Assembly: GCF_000424325.1 (NCBI RefSeq)
Contig: NZ_AUJR01000022.1
Location: 19,168-83,167, forward strand
Length of the DNA stretch: 64,000 nt
Source: [Clostridium] clostridioforme AGR2157
GTDB lineage: Bacteria; Bacillota; Clostridia; Lachnospirales; Lachnospiraceae
Direction of reading: 5' to 3'
Below are positions 55,439 through 63,790 of this stretch, one piece after another. Every line of letters begins with the position of its first letter. Position 1 is the stretch's first letter. The position numbers were made by a program, and so were the translations under genes. The notes beneath the pieces are model-generated. The model ran no database searches and was not told where the DNA came from. It worked only from the letters and a program-made list of their open reading frames with translations.

Positions 55439-57411
55439 TTCTTATCACCACGCTTCTTCACTGTGATTGCTGATGCCAGGTCATTTCCCGGTTTTTTAAA
55501 ATAGGCATCATTCGCTTTGGCAATCCTCTTTGGCATGAAGTCTACATACTGTTTTGTCATGTCCTCCGAGAAGTGTCCCAGATAATCCCGGATTGTCTGT
55601 ATAGAAACGCCATCGTCATAAAAACGGGTAGCCAGCGTATGCCTGTAATCATGGGTTTTAAAAATATATTCCCCATCTGCAATCTGGTTCTTTATGCAGT
55701 GCTGCTGAAATTCCTGGCGGAAGGTTCCCACCCGGTATGCCCCTCCATTTTTCCCTTTAAATATGTAATCTTTCGGACGGATATGATTCTTCTCTATATA
55801 TTTCCGCATGACTCTGTACAGCACTAGCGGTATAGGTATCATTTTATCCGCCTTCATCTTAATCTGGTAAACTTTCAGCCATGCATCTTCCCCATCCCAA
55901 TAATAGGCGTCTCCTTTTAATGTGCATACTTCGCTGATCCTGAGTCCGGTACACCACAAATGTAAAAATATCAGCCTGGGAACCTGCGGAAATAAGTAGA
56001 GCTTATGCAGGATCTCCATATAAACTTTTTCTTCCACCGTTCTGTCATGATGCTCCGGGTATGTCTTTTTCAGATAAAACTCCGGTTGGAATGGAATTTC
56101 CTTGATGTATCCACGCACATTCAAAAACTGATAAAACTTCAAATAACACACAATTCTTTTATTAAACGTGTCATCCTTTGTATCCTTTTCTTCCAGCTCC
56201 CTGAAATAGCCATCCAGTTGATTTTCATCCACCTGGCAGATGGATATTTCTTCATTAAAATATTCCAGCAGTTTCTTAACCTCATATAACTGTCCCCGGA
56301 TGTTGGCTATGGTAAGCCCTCCGATTCCGACATGGTATTTTGCGTATTCCTGTAAAAGCTCCCGGTTCTTTCGGTTGGTAACTTCTATAAAGCTCAGCCG
56401 CTGCACCGGGCTGCTCGGATTCAGCCTGTCCTCCGCCAAGTGGAACCGTTCCATATACCACACATTGGCATGCCAGTGGATCTCCGGTGCTGTCAAAAAT
56501 AAAATTTTCCGGCTGTTATCAATGATCTGCATGGAATTTTTCACATTGACCACTTTCTGCTCTACGATTTTTTCAAATCGACAAATCTGGCTCAATTCCA
56601 GGCATTCCAAATCTTCGATACCTTCATCCACACAGAAATCATACAGCCAGTGCAGGGGCAGTAAGTACCGTACCCGCCTTTCCTTTGGATTGTATCGGTA
56701 TAGATTTTCCAATATATAGTTTAACAGCAGGAACACCTGCCTTTTCAATTTATCAGCCGCTCTCCTTGCAAAATCCCATACCAGTTCCTGCTTATCCTGG
56801 ACGTATTCAAAATCCTTAACCAGTTCCGGATCCGGCAGGTAAGGCAGGAATATAATCTGCGCTTTATACTGCATCCGGTGCCTTGCCATTCCCGGCAGGC
56901 TGCTTATCTGATTTCGGATACTGTACTGTTTGATATGGTCGAATACCTTCAGATATTTCATCACACGCTGCTCATTCCCAGTTTTTTGCAGTTCTGCTTC
57001 ATATCGGCTCCGCACCGTGTAGTCAATATCCCTGATGTGATGGATCTCCTGCCGGATGAGGAACCTCTTAATGTTTCCCTTCAATGCTACATCCGGCACC
57101 TGACATTCCCGGATCTCTGAGAGCAGCTCCCCGTATTCCGTTTCTACCCAATACTGCTGGATCTTCCGCAGTGCGGACGACCGCTCCACTACCTGCTTCT
57201 TCGTATAACTGCCGCTATCCGACAAACATTTTTTATATTCCTGAAGATCTTTTTCCTCTGCCAGAATAACATCATAAATCTCTTTTTTAATAAGGAAACT
57301 TTCCGCTTCTTCCCATAGTTCCTTCTGCAATATCCCGCCTGACATAAGCTGCCTGTGAAGATGCCGTATATCCTCCTGCCGTCCAGCTTGCAGTAATCTG
57401 ATTGCAGACAC
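55435..57411 (-). CDS. tnpB: Tyrosine recombinase, TnpB-like
   Basis: 658 aa, close in size to Tn554 TnpB (630 aa). Catalytic residues: Arg in WCTGLRISEVCTLKGD, His-Arg in KTHDYRHTLATRF, LGHFSEDMTKQ and Tyr in QYVDF. A long N-terminal region is typical of TnpB. The GTG start is 7 bp after GGAGG. Lies 15 bp downstream of the TnpA-like gene. Confidence 0.88.
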   Translation of the reverse strand: MSAIRLLQAGRQEDIRHLHRQLMSGGILQKELWEEAESFLIKKEIYDVILAEEKDLQEYKKCLSDSGSYTKKQVVERSSALRKIQQYWVETEYGELLSEIRECQVPDVALKGNIKRFLIRQEIHHIRDIDYTVRSRYEAELQKTGNEQRVMKYLKVFDHIKQYSIRNQISSLPGMARHRMQYKAQIIFLPYLPDPELVKDFEYVQDKQELVWDFARRAADKLKRQVFLLLNYILENLYRYNPKERRVRYLLPLHWLYDFCVDEGIEDLECLELSQICRFEKIVEQKVVNVKNSMQIIDNSRKILFLTAPEIHWHANVWYMERFHLAEDRLNPSSPVQRLSFIEVTNRKNRELLQEYAKYHVGIGGLTIANIRGQLYEVKKLLEYFNEEISICQVDENQLDGYFRELEEKDTKDDTFNKRIVCYLKFYQFLNVRGYIKEIPFQPEFYLKKTYPEHHDRTVEEKVYMEILHKLYLFPQVPRLIFLHLWCTGLRISEVCTLKGDAYYWDGEDAWLKVYQIKMKADKMIPIPLVLYRVMRKYIEKNHIRPKDYIFKGKNGGAYRVGTFRQEFQQHCIKNQIADGEYIFKTHDYRHTLATRFYDDGVSIQTIRDYLGHFSEDMTKQYVDFMPKRIAKANDAYFKKPGNDLASAITVKKRGDKK

Positions 57412-57426
57412 TTGACCGCCTCCTTC

Positions 57427-58545
57427 CTATAACAGATCCTGAATGCCATACATGGCCTGATGCTTACTGTAAAATGCATCACTGACTTCTATCAGTTCCT
57501 CATCTGTTATATTCAGATATTTCATGGTGGTCTCGATATTCCGATGTCCGAGTGCCTGGCTGATAAGTTCCAGCTTCCAGCCATCTTTCCGCCTCGCATT
57601 TGCGAAGTAATGTCTCAGCATATGTGGGGATGACTTGATACCAGTCTTTTCCTCCAGCCTGCGTAACATTGCATACACCCCGCTTACTTTAAATGGTTTC
57701 CCTGCGTAATCACCGGAGACATTGATAAACAGGTATTCCTGTTTCAGAATCAGTTCCTTATAATCTTCAATATAAAATGTTAGAATATCAAATGTCGCAT
57801 CGCTGACCTTTGCCCTGCGGAATTCTGCATTCTTCGCCCTTGCACTATTCTCATTATCCTCCCGGAAATTCACATAGATCATGTGGTTCTCATAATCAAT
57901 GTCCTCTCCATACCGGACACCTAAGAGTTCCCCGATACGAAACCCTGTCTCGGCCAATAATAAAAGCAGAACCTGATCGCGGCAGTTTGCACATTCCTGC
58001 AGCAAACTTACGATCTTGTCCTGCTCAATGGTTTTTCCCTGATGTCCTTTTTCTTTCAGATAACCCCGAAAGCTCTTTCGGTTCAGTACCCTTCTTACGC
58101 CTATCGAATTTCGCACAATCGTCTGTGCATCTGACAGAACCTTCAGGCTTTCTGACTGGTCGTTTTCCCGTTCCATAAAAGTATAGAACCGGAACACTTC
58201 TTTCAAATACGCATTGCAAGTTTCGTTATTCGGAAGCTTTGAATAATCCTCCCGGCTATGCTCACCTGCTTTTAACCATATCAGAAAGTCTGTAAAGTGT
58301 TCATGCTGTTCGGCATATTTCATTTGGTAAACATCGTCCAGGTGCAGTTGGTTCTCATCCATAAAGTTCAGATAATAGGATAATGCAAATGCGCTTCTCC
58401 GGATCGTATTCGGTGATATCTTCGACCGTTTCTTGTGCATCAGATATTTGGAAGGTAAAAGTACAATATCCATGCTTTCTTTCTCCCGGATAAAATAGAA
58501 TTTTTCCTGTTTCTCCGTCTGCATGTCTACAACATATTGTGCCAT
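57427..58545 (-). CDS. tnpA: Tyrosine recombinase, TnpA-like
   Basis: 372 aa, near Tn554 TnpA (361 aa). Catalytic residues: Arg in AETGFRIGELLGVRYG, HMLRHYFANAR, ALGHRNIETTMK and Tyr in KYLNI. The start at 58545 (MAQYVVDMQTEKQ) follows AAGGAAGG; an in-frame start at 58614 has no support. First gene of the recombinase operon, next to the presumed element end. Confidence 0.88.
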   Translation of the reverse strand: MAQYVVDMQTEKQEKFYFIREKESMDIVLLPSKYLMHKKRSKISPNTIRRSAFALSYYLNFMDENQLHLDDVYQMKYAEQHEHFTDFLIWLKAGEHSREDYSKLPNNETCNAYLKEVFRFYTFMERENDQSESLKVLSDAQTIVRNSIGVRRVLNRKSFRGYLKEKGHQGKTIEQDKIVSLLQECANCRDQVLLLLLAETGFRIGELLGVRYGEDIDYENHMIYVNFREDNENSARAKNAEFRRAKVSDATFDILTFYIEDYKELILKQEYLFINVSGDYAGKPFKVSGVYAMLRRLEEKTGIKSSPHMLRHYFANARRKDGWKLELISQALGHRNIETTMKYLNITDEELIEVSDAFYSKHQAMYGIQDLL

Positions 58546-58704
58546 TTTACTCACTTCCTTCCTTTCTAACGCTATACACAGTATACCCACTCCGGGGCAA
58601 CAAAGCAATTCCAAACTCCCCTGAAAACGCCTGAAATACCACTGAACTTTTTTCGCAAAGCGGTTCCTGATCTGGTCAGAACCAACAACGCCACGAACCT
58701 GTTT

Positions 58705-60672
58705 CTACATATAATATCCTTCCTGTTTCTGCCTGCGGATAAAGGCTTCCACATCCTCAATTGACTCCGCCATCTGACAGGCTGGAAGCGCACACAGGAC
58801 ATCCTCATGATACCTGCCCCCGGCTACTGCCCGGTGGTCCAGGATAGACACTACGCAGGTATCGCTCTCCGTCCGGATCGCCCTTCCAAAACCCTGACGC
58901 AGCTTTTTCTGCATATCTGGCACAATGATATCCCGGATATATTCCGGCAGGGTAGCATACCGCTCTTTTTCCGCCTCCCTTAATGGATCCGGGACAGCAA
59001 AGGGCAGCCTTACGATAATCAGCGATGATACGATGTCTCCCGGAAAATCAACACCTTCCCAACAGGAGCCGGCTGCGAACAGCACCGCATTCTCCAATGT
59101 TTTAAACCGCATGATCTCCTCCTGGGCATTGCGCCATACTTCCACCATCGGGAAAGGCAGGCTGTCCCGCAAAATCTGGTAAACGCTGCCCATTAAAGAA
59201 TAAGAGGTGAACAGCACCAGCGTATGTCCGTAAGTCGAACAGATCAGCCGTTGGATATGCTGTGCCAGCATGACGGCTTCCTCCCGGCTGCCATGCTTTG
59301 TCCTTTGCAGCGTCTGCGGCAGATACAATAAACAGTTCTTATCATAAGCAAATGGAGATTCCGCCACATATTCCGTTACCCGGACTTCCTTTCCCAGCCC
59401 GTTTTCCTGCCGGGTGCGGGAAAAGCCATTCCCGGCCTTTAAGGTGCCGCTGGTCAGGATGGCCGGGAATCCCCTGCTCCACAACACGCCGGAGAGAATG
59501 TCCGGGATCTTCCTGCTTGTGGCACACAGCTGCGGCAGTTTTCCTTTATCCTGCTCCAAATGCAGAATGTAGCGTTTGCCGGAGCCTGCAAAAATAGATA
59601 ACACCTCTCCTGCTTCTTCCAGCTGGTTCCGTATCCATCCCGGAGCGATTCCCCTTAGTTTTCCTGTCAGTTCCTTTAAAAGTGCCTTTCCTTCTTCCAG
59701 CACGATGGCACATTCCTCCGTCATATGGAAAGCCGATGCTGGTCCATCCTTTGCTATGGAATTTTCTCTGACTACATGGAACAGGTTATGGAAAACACTT
59801 TTTAGCTTCTTGGCAGCCATCCCCTGATGTTCTCGTTCAAGGAAGTAGCAGATTTCCAGAATATCTTCATAGCAGAGTGATTTCCCATACATCTGCCTTG
59901 CCGCCTCTGGAAGCTTATGGGCTTCATCCACGATGAGCGCCCGGTAATCCGTCAAAAGCGGTTTATAATCTTTAGCCCGGTGGGAAGAATCCGCAAGCAG
60001 ATAATTATGGTTACATATCTGGAAAAAGATATCCGGATCCCGTGCCTGTTTCAGATACATCTGGTAACGGCAGCTTGTCCTTCCCGGACATTCCTTGGGG
60101 CAGAACTTTGGGACACAGACCAGCCTGCGGTCAAAACTGCTCAGATTAGGCACCTCATCCATGTCATAGATCTGCTTTAAGGAAAACAAAGCCTTTTTCT
60201 GCAGCTCATTTTTAGGTTTTTCCCGGACAGCTTCTAACCGCACTCCCAAGCGTTCATCACAGACAAAATGCTCCTTTCCCTTCCGCACGATCGCTTTTAA
60301 CGGAGAACCGATCAATCCGGCTGCCAAAAAGACATCCGATAAAAAGGGAATATACTCTTGTATGATTGCCTCCTGCAGCGCAATGCTGGATGTGGAGATG
60401 ACGATTGGCCGCTTATCACACAGCCACCCATTTCCCGTGGCAGCCACATACTTCCTCATCAAGATACAGGCCACCAGATATGCATAGGTTTTCCCGATTC
60501 CCACACCCGCGTCACAGAGTGCAATGTTTCCTTCCAGCAGGGCGTCCAACATCTGGTGACTTAATTTTACCTGTTCTTCTCTGACACTTAAGCCTGCCTG
60601 CGGCAAAAGCGTCAAAAAGATAAAGTCAACCTCCTGATGTGCTTTTCTTTGATATTGATTCTTATAATTCAT
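58705..60672 (-). CDS. DinG/XPD-like helicase with iron-sulphur cysteines
   Basis: 655 aa superfamily 2 DNA helicase. Walker A is GVGIGKTYAYLVA near residue 57, the DEAH box VDEAHKLPEAA near 250, and motif VI QGFGRAIRTESDT near the end. Four cysteines in VCVPKFCPKECPGRTSCRYQ (about 188-207) match the 4Fe-4S site of XPD/DinG helicases. The N-terminal exonuclease of some DinG proteins is missing. It lies between the recombinase element and mobile-element genes, so it probably belongs to an integrative element. Confidence 0.87.
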   Translation of the reverse strand: MNYKNQYQRKAHQEVDFIFLTLLPQAGLSVREEQVKLSHQMLDALLEGNIALCDAGVGIGKTYAYLVACILMRKYVAATGNGWLCDKRPIVISTSSIALQEAIIQEYIPFLSDVFLAAGLIGSPLKAIVRKGKEHFVCDERLGVRLEAVREKPKNELQKKALFSLKQIYDMDEVPNLSSFDRRLVCVPKFCPKECPGRTSCRYQMYLKQARDPDIFFQICNHNYLLADSSHRAKDYKPLLTDYRALIVDEAHKLPEAARQMYGKSLCYEDILEICYFLEREHQGMAAKKLKSVFHNLFHVVRENSIAKDGPASAFHMTEECAIVLEEGKALLKELTGKLRGIAPGWIRNQLEEAGEVLSIFAGSGKRYILHLEQDKGKLPQLCATSRKIPDILSGVLWSRGFPAILTSGTLKAGNGFSRTRQENGLGKEVRVTEYVAESPFAYDKNCLLYLPQTLQRTKHGSREEAVMLAQHIQRLICSTYGHTLVLFTSYSLMGSVYQILRDSLPFPMVEVWRNAQEEIMRFKTLENAVLFAAGSCWEGVDFPGDIVSSLIIVRLPFAVPDPLREAEKERYATLPEYIRDIIVPDMQKKLRQGFGRAIRTESDTCVVSILDHRAVAGGRYHEDVLCALPACQMAESIEDVEAFIRRQKQEGYYM

Positions 60673-61265
60673 TTCATAGCCTGCCTTTCACGCATGACGT
60701 CAATACCAAAGAAAAACACATCCTTTTAAAGCGCGGCTGTGTTTTTCACCACAGCCGCATATATCTGATATCAACGACACACTTCCATTGATTTCTAAAT
60801 TGTTGTTTCATTGTCGGCGTCACATTTGACCTCGCACCCCTGACAGCCTGTGCCACTCCTTTCATGGCATATATGGGAACATTACTGGCAGGCATCTGGC
60901 GGATGCCATTCGCAAATGTTCTGAGGGTCTTGCTGATTACAACCCGGAGTCCATCCTCTGCTCGCTGGCAGAAAACGTATCATTATCCCCCATGGATGCT
61001 CATGGCGGAGAGCCAGCCGCGGCTCCCTGACAGGTCTGATGGATCGCTCCGAGAAAACCGGAACAGATACCAGATGGAAGCCTGTACAACAAATCATACA
61101 ATGGCTCACCCCTGGTATCTGTTTCCAGTTTTCCCGTCATGGCGCTCATCCTGCAACGCTACCATCCATGGGAACGTACCAGTAATGCTGGTATAAGATT
61201 TTCAATGTGCGTAAAAAGGGACACTATCCCCCTTTCTACTTACTAGCCGATGGGATGTCCCGTTT
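60673..61265. other. Gene-poor stretch upstream of the helicase, with one coding-like fragment
   Basis: A GCGGCTGTG/CACAGCCGC hairpin lies at 60733-60758. From 60830 to 61030 the plus strand is open for 66 codons with no start; it reads HGIYGNITGRHLADAIRKCS, then GLADYNPESILCSLAENVSL, and ends GGEPAAAP. The composition looks like real protein, so this may be a truncated gene. A 48-codon ORF at 61039-61185 and overlapping ORFs on the other strand are not supported. No RNA gene recognised. Confidence 0.35.
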
Positions 61266-61706
61266 TTATTCAGCTTTCACAAATTTTTTTATTTTTTCCC
61301 GTAACCGCCTCAGTTTCGTATAAACCGTCTGCTCCGGCATACCGATATAAGAACCGATCTCCTTTGGGGCATATCCCATCATCTTAAGGACAACGATCTG
61401 CAGCGTTTTCCGGTCTGCTTCCAGCAGGATATGTAGTAACCGTTCATCACCTATGGCATCCAGCAGTTCCTCCACACTCCGAATCTGATCTTCACGGATC
61501 TCCGTTTCTGCCAGTAACAACTCCATATAATCCAGCAACGGGATCTGATGCTCCTGATAACGCCTGTCAGAATTAAAATCTGCCCAGTCGCTTTCACGCA
61601 ATGCCTGAATGGACGTTTCGTCCATGCCAAGCTCCCGGAGTTTTTCTTCCTCACGTTCTTTCCACTTCTTCCATTTTTGTTCTTCTCTTGCTTTGTTATA
61701 AGCCAC
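61266..61706 (-). CDS. Small sigma-70 region 4-like regulator
   Basis: 146 aa. The N-terminal 60 residues are very charged (KKWKEREEEKLRELGMDE). The C-terminal part has a sigma region 4 type HTH, MGYAPKEIGSYIGMPEQTVY, followed by TKLRRLREKIKKF. Such proteins are common in Clostridia mobile elements as regulators of transfer or excision genes. The start is GTG with GGAGG 9 bp upstream. Confidence 0.78.
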   Translation of the reverse strand: MAYNKAREEQKWKKWKEREEEKLRELGMDETSIQALRESDWADFNSDRRYQEHQIPLLDYMELLLAETEIREDQIRSVEELLDAIGDERLLHILLEADRKTLQIVVLKMMGYAPKEIGSYIGMPEQTVYTKLRRLREKIKKFVKAE

Positions 61707-61759
61707 CTTTCTTTACCTCCGATCTGAAATTTTTTAGAAATCAAATCGAAGCGGCGGCG

Positions 61760-62050
61760 GTGATCGGCATCTTAATTCCCCATGACAGGGAGTATCAAAA
61801 CTGTATCTTTGGATACCAGCGTATCCGGCATCTCTTATTCCAAAAGCAAATAAAATATATTGAAAACCCCAAGGCTCAGCAGCCATTTGTCCTCTCCGGA
61901 TTACCAACTTTCGGGACGCCTCATGATGGTTTTATAAAGCTGCCATTGGAAGATACAGTTCATATTCAGATGCCAGTCGGCAATATTTACGAAAAAACGA
62001 CAAACAAAAACACCAGACAGCTTTACCTGCTTTCTGGCGTTTTTGTTTAG
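61760..62050 (+). CDS. Possible small protein or gene remnant
   Basis: 96 codons from a GTG with no clear ribosome site. The translation (IGILIPHDREYQNCIFGYQR, later FVLSGLPTFGTPHDGFIKLP) is protein-like but matches no family I know. The same frame stays open upstream across the start of the sigma-like gene on the other strand, which argues for chance or for a decayed gene. It ends on the hairpin at 62003-62047. Confidence 0.25.
   Translation: MIGILIPHDREYQNCIFGYQRIRHLLFQKQIKYIENPKAQQPFVLSGLPTFGTPHDGFIKLPLEDTVHIQMPVGNIYEKTTNKNTRQLYLLSGVFV
62003..62047. terminator. Large A/T-flanked hairpin
   Basis: AACAAAAACACCAGACAG pairs with CTTTCTGGCGTTTTTGTT with two mismatches; works in both directions. 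Confidence 0.6.
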
Positions 62051-62238
62051 TCTTGCATTATATGTGTTATTGTGCGTATTTAGCACATAGTTTAGTGCAT
62101 GTTCATGGGTATAAGGTACTCTTTTATAGTCTAAGATTTTTTTCGCTGGTCACCTGACCGGAATCTATATCCTTTCGTAAAAATAATGCCATCCATGATT
62201 TACTCCTGACGGCTTATCACAGATGGCATAACACAAAT

Positions 62239-62288
62239 AAACCCTGCTGCGAGAAGCCGTTTTTTTATTGGCTTCCCGACAGGGTTTT
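62239..62288. terminator. Hairpin with T-rich loop and tail
   Basis: AAACCCTG pairs with CAGGGTTTT, with GAGAAGCC/GGCTTCC inside. Between this and 62051 I see only a further ATGCCAT/ATGGCAT hairpin (62188-62227) and no gene. Confidence 0.55.
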
Positions 62289-62454
62289 CCATTCTTACAT
62301 GAAGAAGACACTGCTATCCTCTTTTTTTACACAGTGTTTCCCTGATTCCTTATTCTGTTTTCAAAATCGGCATCATAACACCTATTTTATACATACTCAA
62401 AGGGAATGTATTTTCCCTAATCGGTACGGTAGAATGTATTTGAGGTGAACTATC

Positions 62455-62820
62455 ATGCCGAAAGACAAACTTATTTATTTGGGCGATTGCATCCGTTCCA
62501 AAAGGAAAGAATGCAATCTTACCCAACAGGAGCTGGCTGATCAGTGTGGCTTGGCTGTCAAGACCATTCAGGATATTGAGAAAGGCAGAAAAAATCCTTC
62601 TTACATAACCTTATCTCTTTTGATTGAACGGTTGGGAATTTCCCCAAATTCCCTCTTTCCAGCCATAGCCATCGTAAAAAACGAACTGGCAGAACACGTT
62701 ATTGGTAAACTCCAGGCATGCAGTGAAGAAAATCAGGCAATTCTTCTTCATACAGTGGATTTTTTATCAGAGCAGTTACTGACCAGCCAGCACAAACCGG
62801 AATCAAAAGATTCCGAGTGA
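62455..62820 (+). CDS. XRE family helix-turn-helix repressor
   Basis: 121 aa. Residues 10-65 form a Cro/CI-type HTH (LGDCIRSKRKECNLTQQELA, then DIEKGRKNPSYITLSLLIER). The C-terminal part is helical and acidic. GAGGTGAA precedes the ATG. AGGGAA/TTCCCT at 62401-62418 is an inverted repeat just upstream and may be its own operator. Probably controls the mobile element. Confidence 0.9.
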   Translation: MPKDKLIYLGDCIRSKRKECNLTQQELADQCGLAVKTIQDIEKGRKNPSYITLSLLIERLGISPNSLFPAIAIVKNELAEHVIGKLQACSEENQAILLHTVDFLSEQLLTSQHKPESKDSE

Positions 62821-62864
62821 AACCAGTAGGACAAGACTTCCTTGTTGCTGCTGGTTTCTTTTTT
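62819..62864 (+). terminator. Terminator of the XRE gene
   Basis: GAAACCAG (62819-62826) pairs with CTGGTTTC (62851-62858), with GACAAG/CTTGT inside, followed by six T. It overlaps the stop codon. Confidence 0.8.
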
Positions 62865-62971
62865 CTGCCATTATAAACTACCGGGTTATGAACGACCTAT
62901 GAATGAGTTATGAACCGTCTATAATTTTAAAAAGTTCTCGACAAAATATGGCAGAGTATGTCGGAACGGAA

Positions 62972-63022
62972 CAGAGCCGATGAACTGTGTGAGGTTCAGC
63001 ACCCACAAATTCATCGGCTCTG
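62972..63022. terminator. Perfect 13-bp inverted repeat after the KTR gene
   Basis: CAGAGCCGATGAA (62972-62984) pairs with TTCATCGGCTCTG (63010-63022), 4 bp past the KTR stop on the minus strand. No long T-run follows. Confidence 0.55.
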
Positions 63023-63025
63023 CGT

Positions 63026-63199
63026 CTAAGCGTCTGGCTCTTTGATGACCGTTATATGAAAATCTTCTGCTTCAATCAGACTTTCCTGCCTGCACTTTGG
63101 GCAGTAAAGGGGATAGTTTCTCAAAACAGTATCCTCCCGTATCTTATCACGGGTTTTACTGCCGCAGACCGGACATAAAATCCATTTTGTTTTCTCCAT
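63026..63199 (-). CDS. Cysteine-rich KTR domain protein
   Basis: 57 aa, a short gene with a clear family pattern. It begins MEKTKWILCPVCGSKTRDKI and has a second CPKC pair (LYCPKCRQES), forming a zinc ribbon. KTR proteins are frequent in Firmicutes conjugative elements, often beside antibiotic resistance genes. GGAG-like bases precede the start. The role is unknown, probably nucleic acid binding. Confidence 0.85.
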   Translation of the reverse strand: MEKTKWILCPVCGSKTRDKIREDTVLRNYPLYCPKCRQESLIEAEDFHITVIKEPDA

Positions 63200-63255
63200 A
63201 ATACTCGCTCCTCAACTCATAAATTTTTTGGTTGGTCTCCCTTCTAACTCTCAGA

Positions 63256-63525
63256 TTATTTCACAGCCAACCGCCATTTTTTCTCCAACGCATACGCCTG
63301 ATATGCCGTCAGCCCCATATACCCTGCAATTGCTAATAGCCATATAGTTCTCACGATAAATGCAAACTCATTTTCTAACTGCATCATATGAAAATACATG
63401 ATACCGCTTCTTATAAAACCATACGCAGCAACACAATACACCGATACCGGAGAAACCCTTCTCACCTGAAAACAATATCCGGCCACAATTACAATGCAAA
63501 TCAGGTAAAGGATGCTTTGAAACAC
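63256..63525 (-). CDS. Small membrane protein, probably the C-terminal part of a split gene
   Basis: 89 aa from a GTG, three hydrophobic helices (SILYLICIVIVAGYCFQV, then VYCVAAYGFIRSGIMYF, then TIWLLAIAGYMGLTAYQAYA). The frame continues upstream through APGIWPAV to a TAG that is the stop of the next small ORF, so both may once have been one protein. No family recognised. Confidence 0.45.
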   Translation of the reverse strand: MFQSILYLICIVIVAGYCFQVRRVSPVSVYCVAAYGFIRSGIMYFHMMQLENEFAFIVRTIWLLAIAGYMGLTAYQAYALEKKWRLAVK

Positions 63526-63546
63526 TGCCGGCCATATACCGGGTGC

Positions 63547-63690
63547 CTACATAAGTACAAAAATGTTTGAGATTAGTACAGCTCCAAAATAAGCTGCTAC
63601 AATCACTCCTGTCTTTTTAGGCGTTAATTTCCCGCGGATGGAAAATGCCAGCCCGATAAAAAGCAGTAGCGTAATTGTTAGTGATTTCAT
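63547..63690 (-). CDS. Small membrane protein, probably the N-terminal part of a split gene
   Basis: 47 aa, MKSLTITLLLFIGLAFSIRG then VIVAAYFGAVLISNIFVLM, two hydrophobic helices. It ends at a TAG (63547-63549) in the same frame as the following membrane ORF. The combined length would be 144 residues with five helices. Confidence 0.4.
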   Translation of the reverse strand: MKSLTITLLLFIGLAFSIRGKLTPKKTGVIVAAYFGAVLISNIFVLM

Positions 63691-63790
63691 GAGATGTCAC
63701 AAGATTGCTCACATCAGTTGACGCTCAGTTGCTTAGCTTTCTGTCATCAGTCAGTTAGGCAATACCGCCTGTTTCCAGGCGGCGCCTGCT

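Larger units (their letters stand above)
51329..58708. mobile_element. Tn554-like element with three tyrosine recombinases and a kinase cargo
   Basis: Contains, all leftwards, a TnpA-like, a TnpB-like and a third tyrosine recombinase with overlapping or closely spaced genes. Two paralogous TnpC/DUF6262-type proteins and a Ser/Thr kinase gene follow. The left boundary is set by the end of the Tad gene fragment and the near-repeat at 51329. The right boundary is a guess at the weakly similar site 58690-58708, which overlaps the helicase stop. No terminal inverted repeats were found, as expected for Tn554 relatives. Confidence 0.6.

Noticed and set aside
60864..61196. 110-codon plus-strand ORF
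   Set aside because: Low-quality translation with no family match, overlapping more protein-like frames; nothing favours it.
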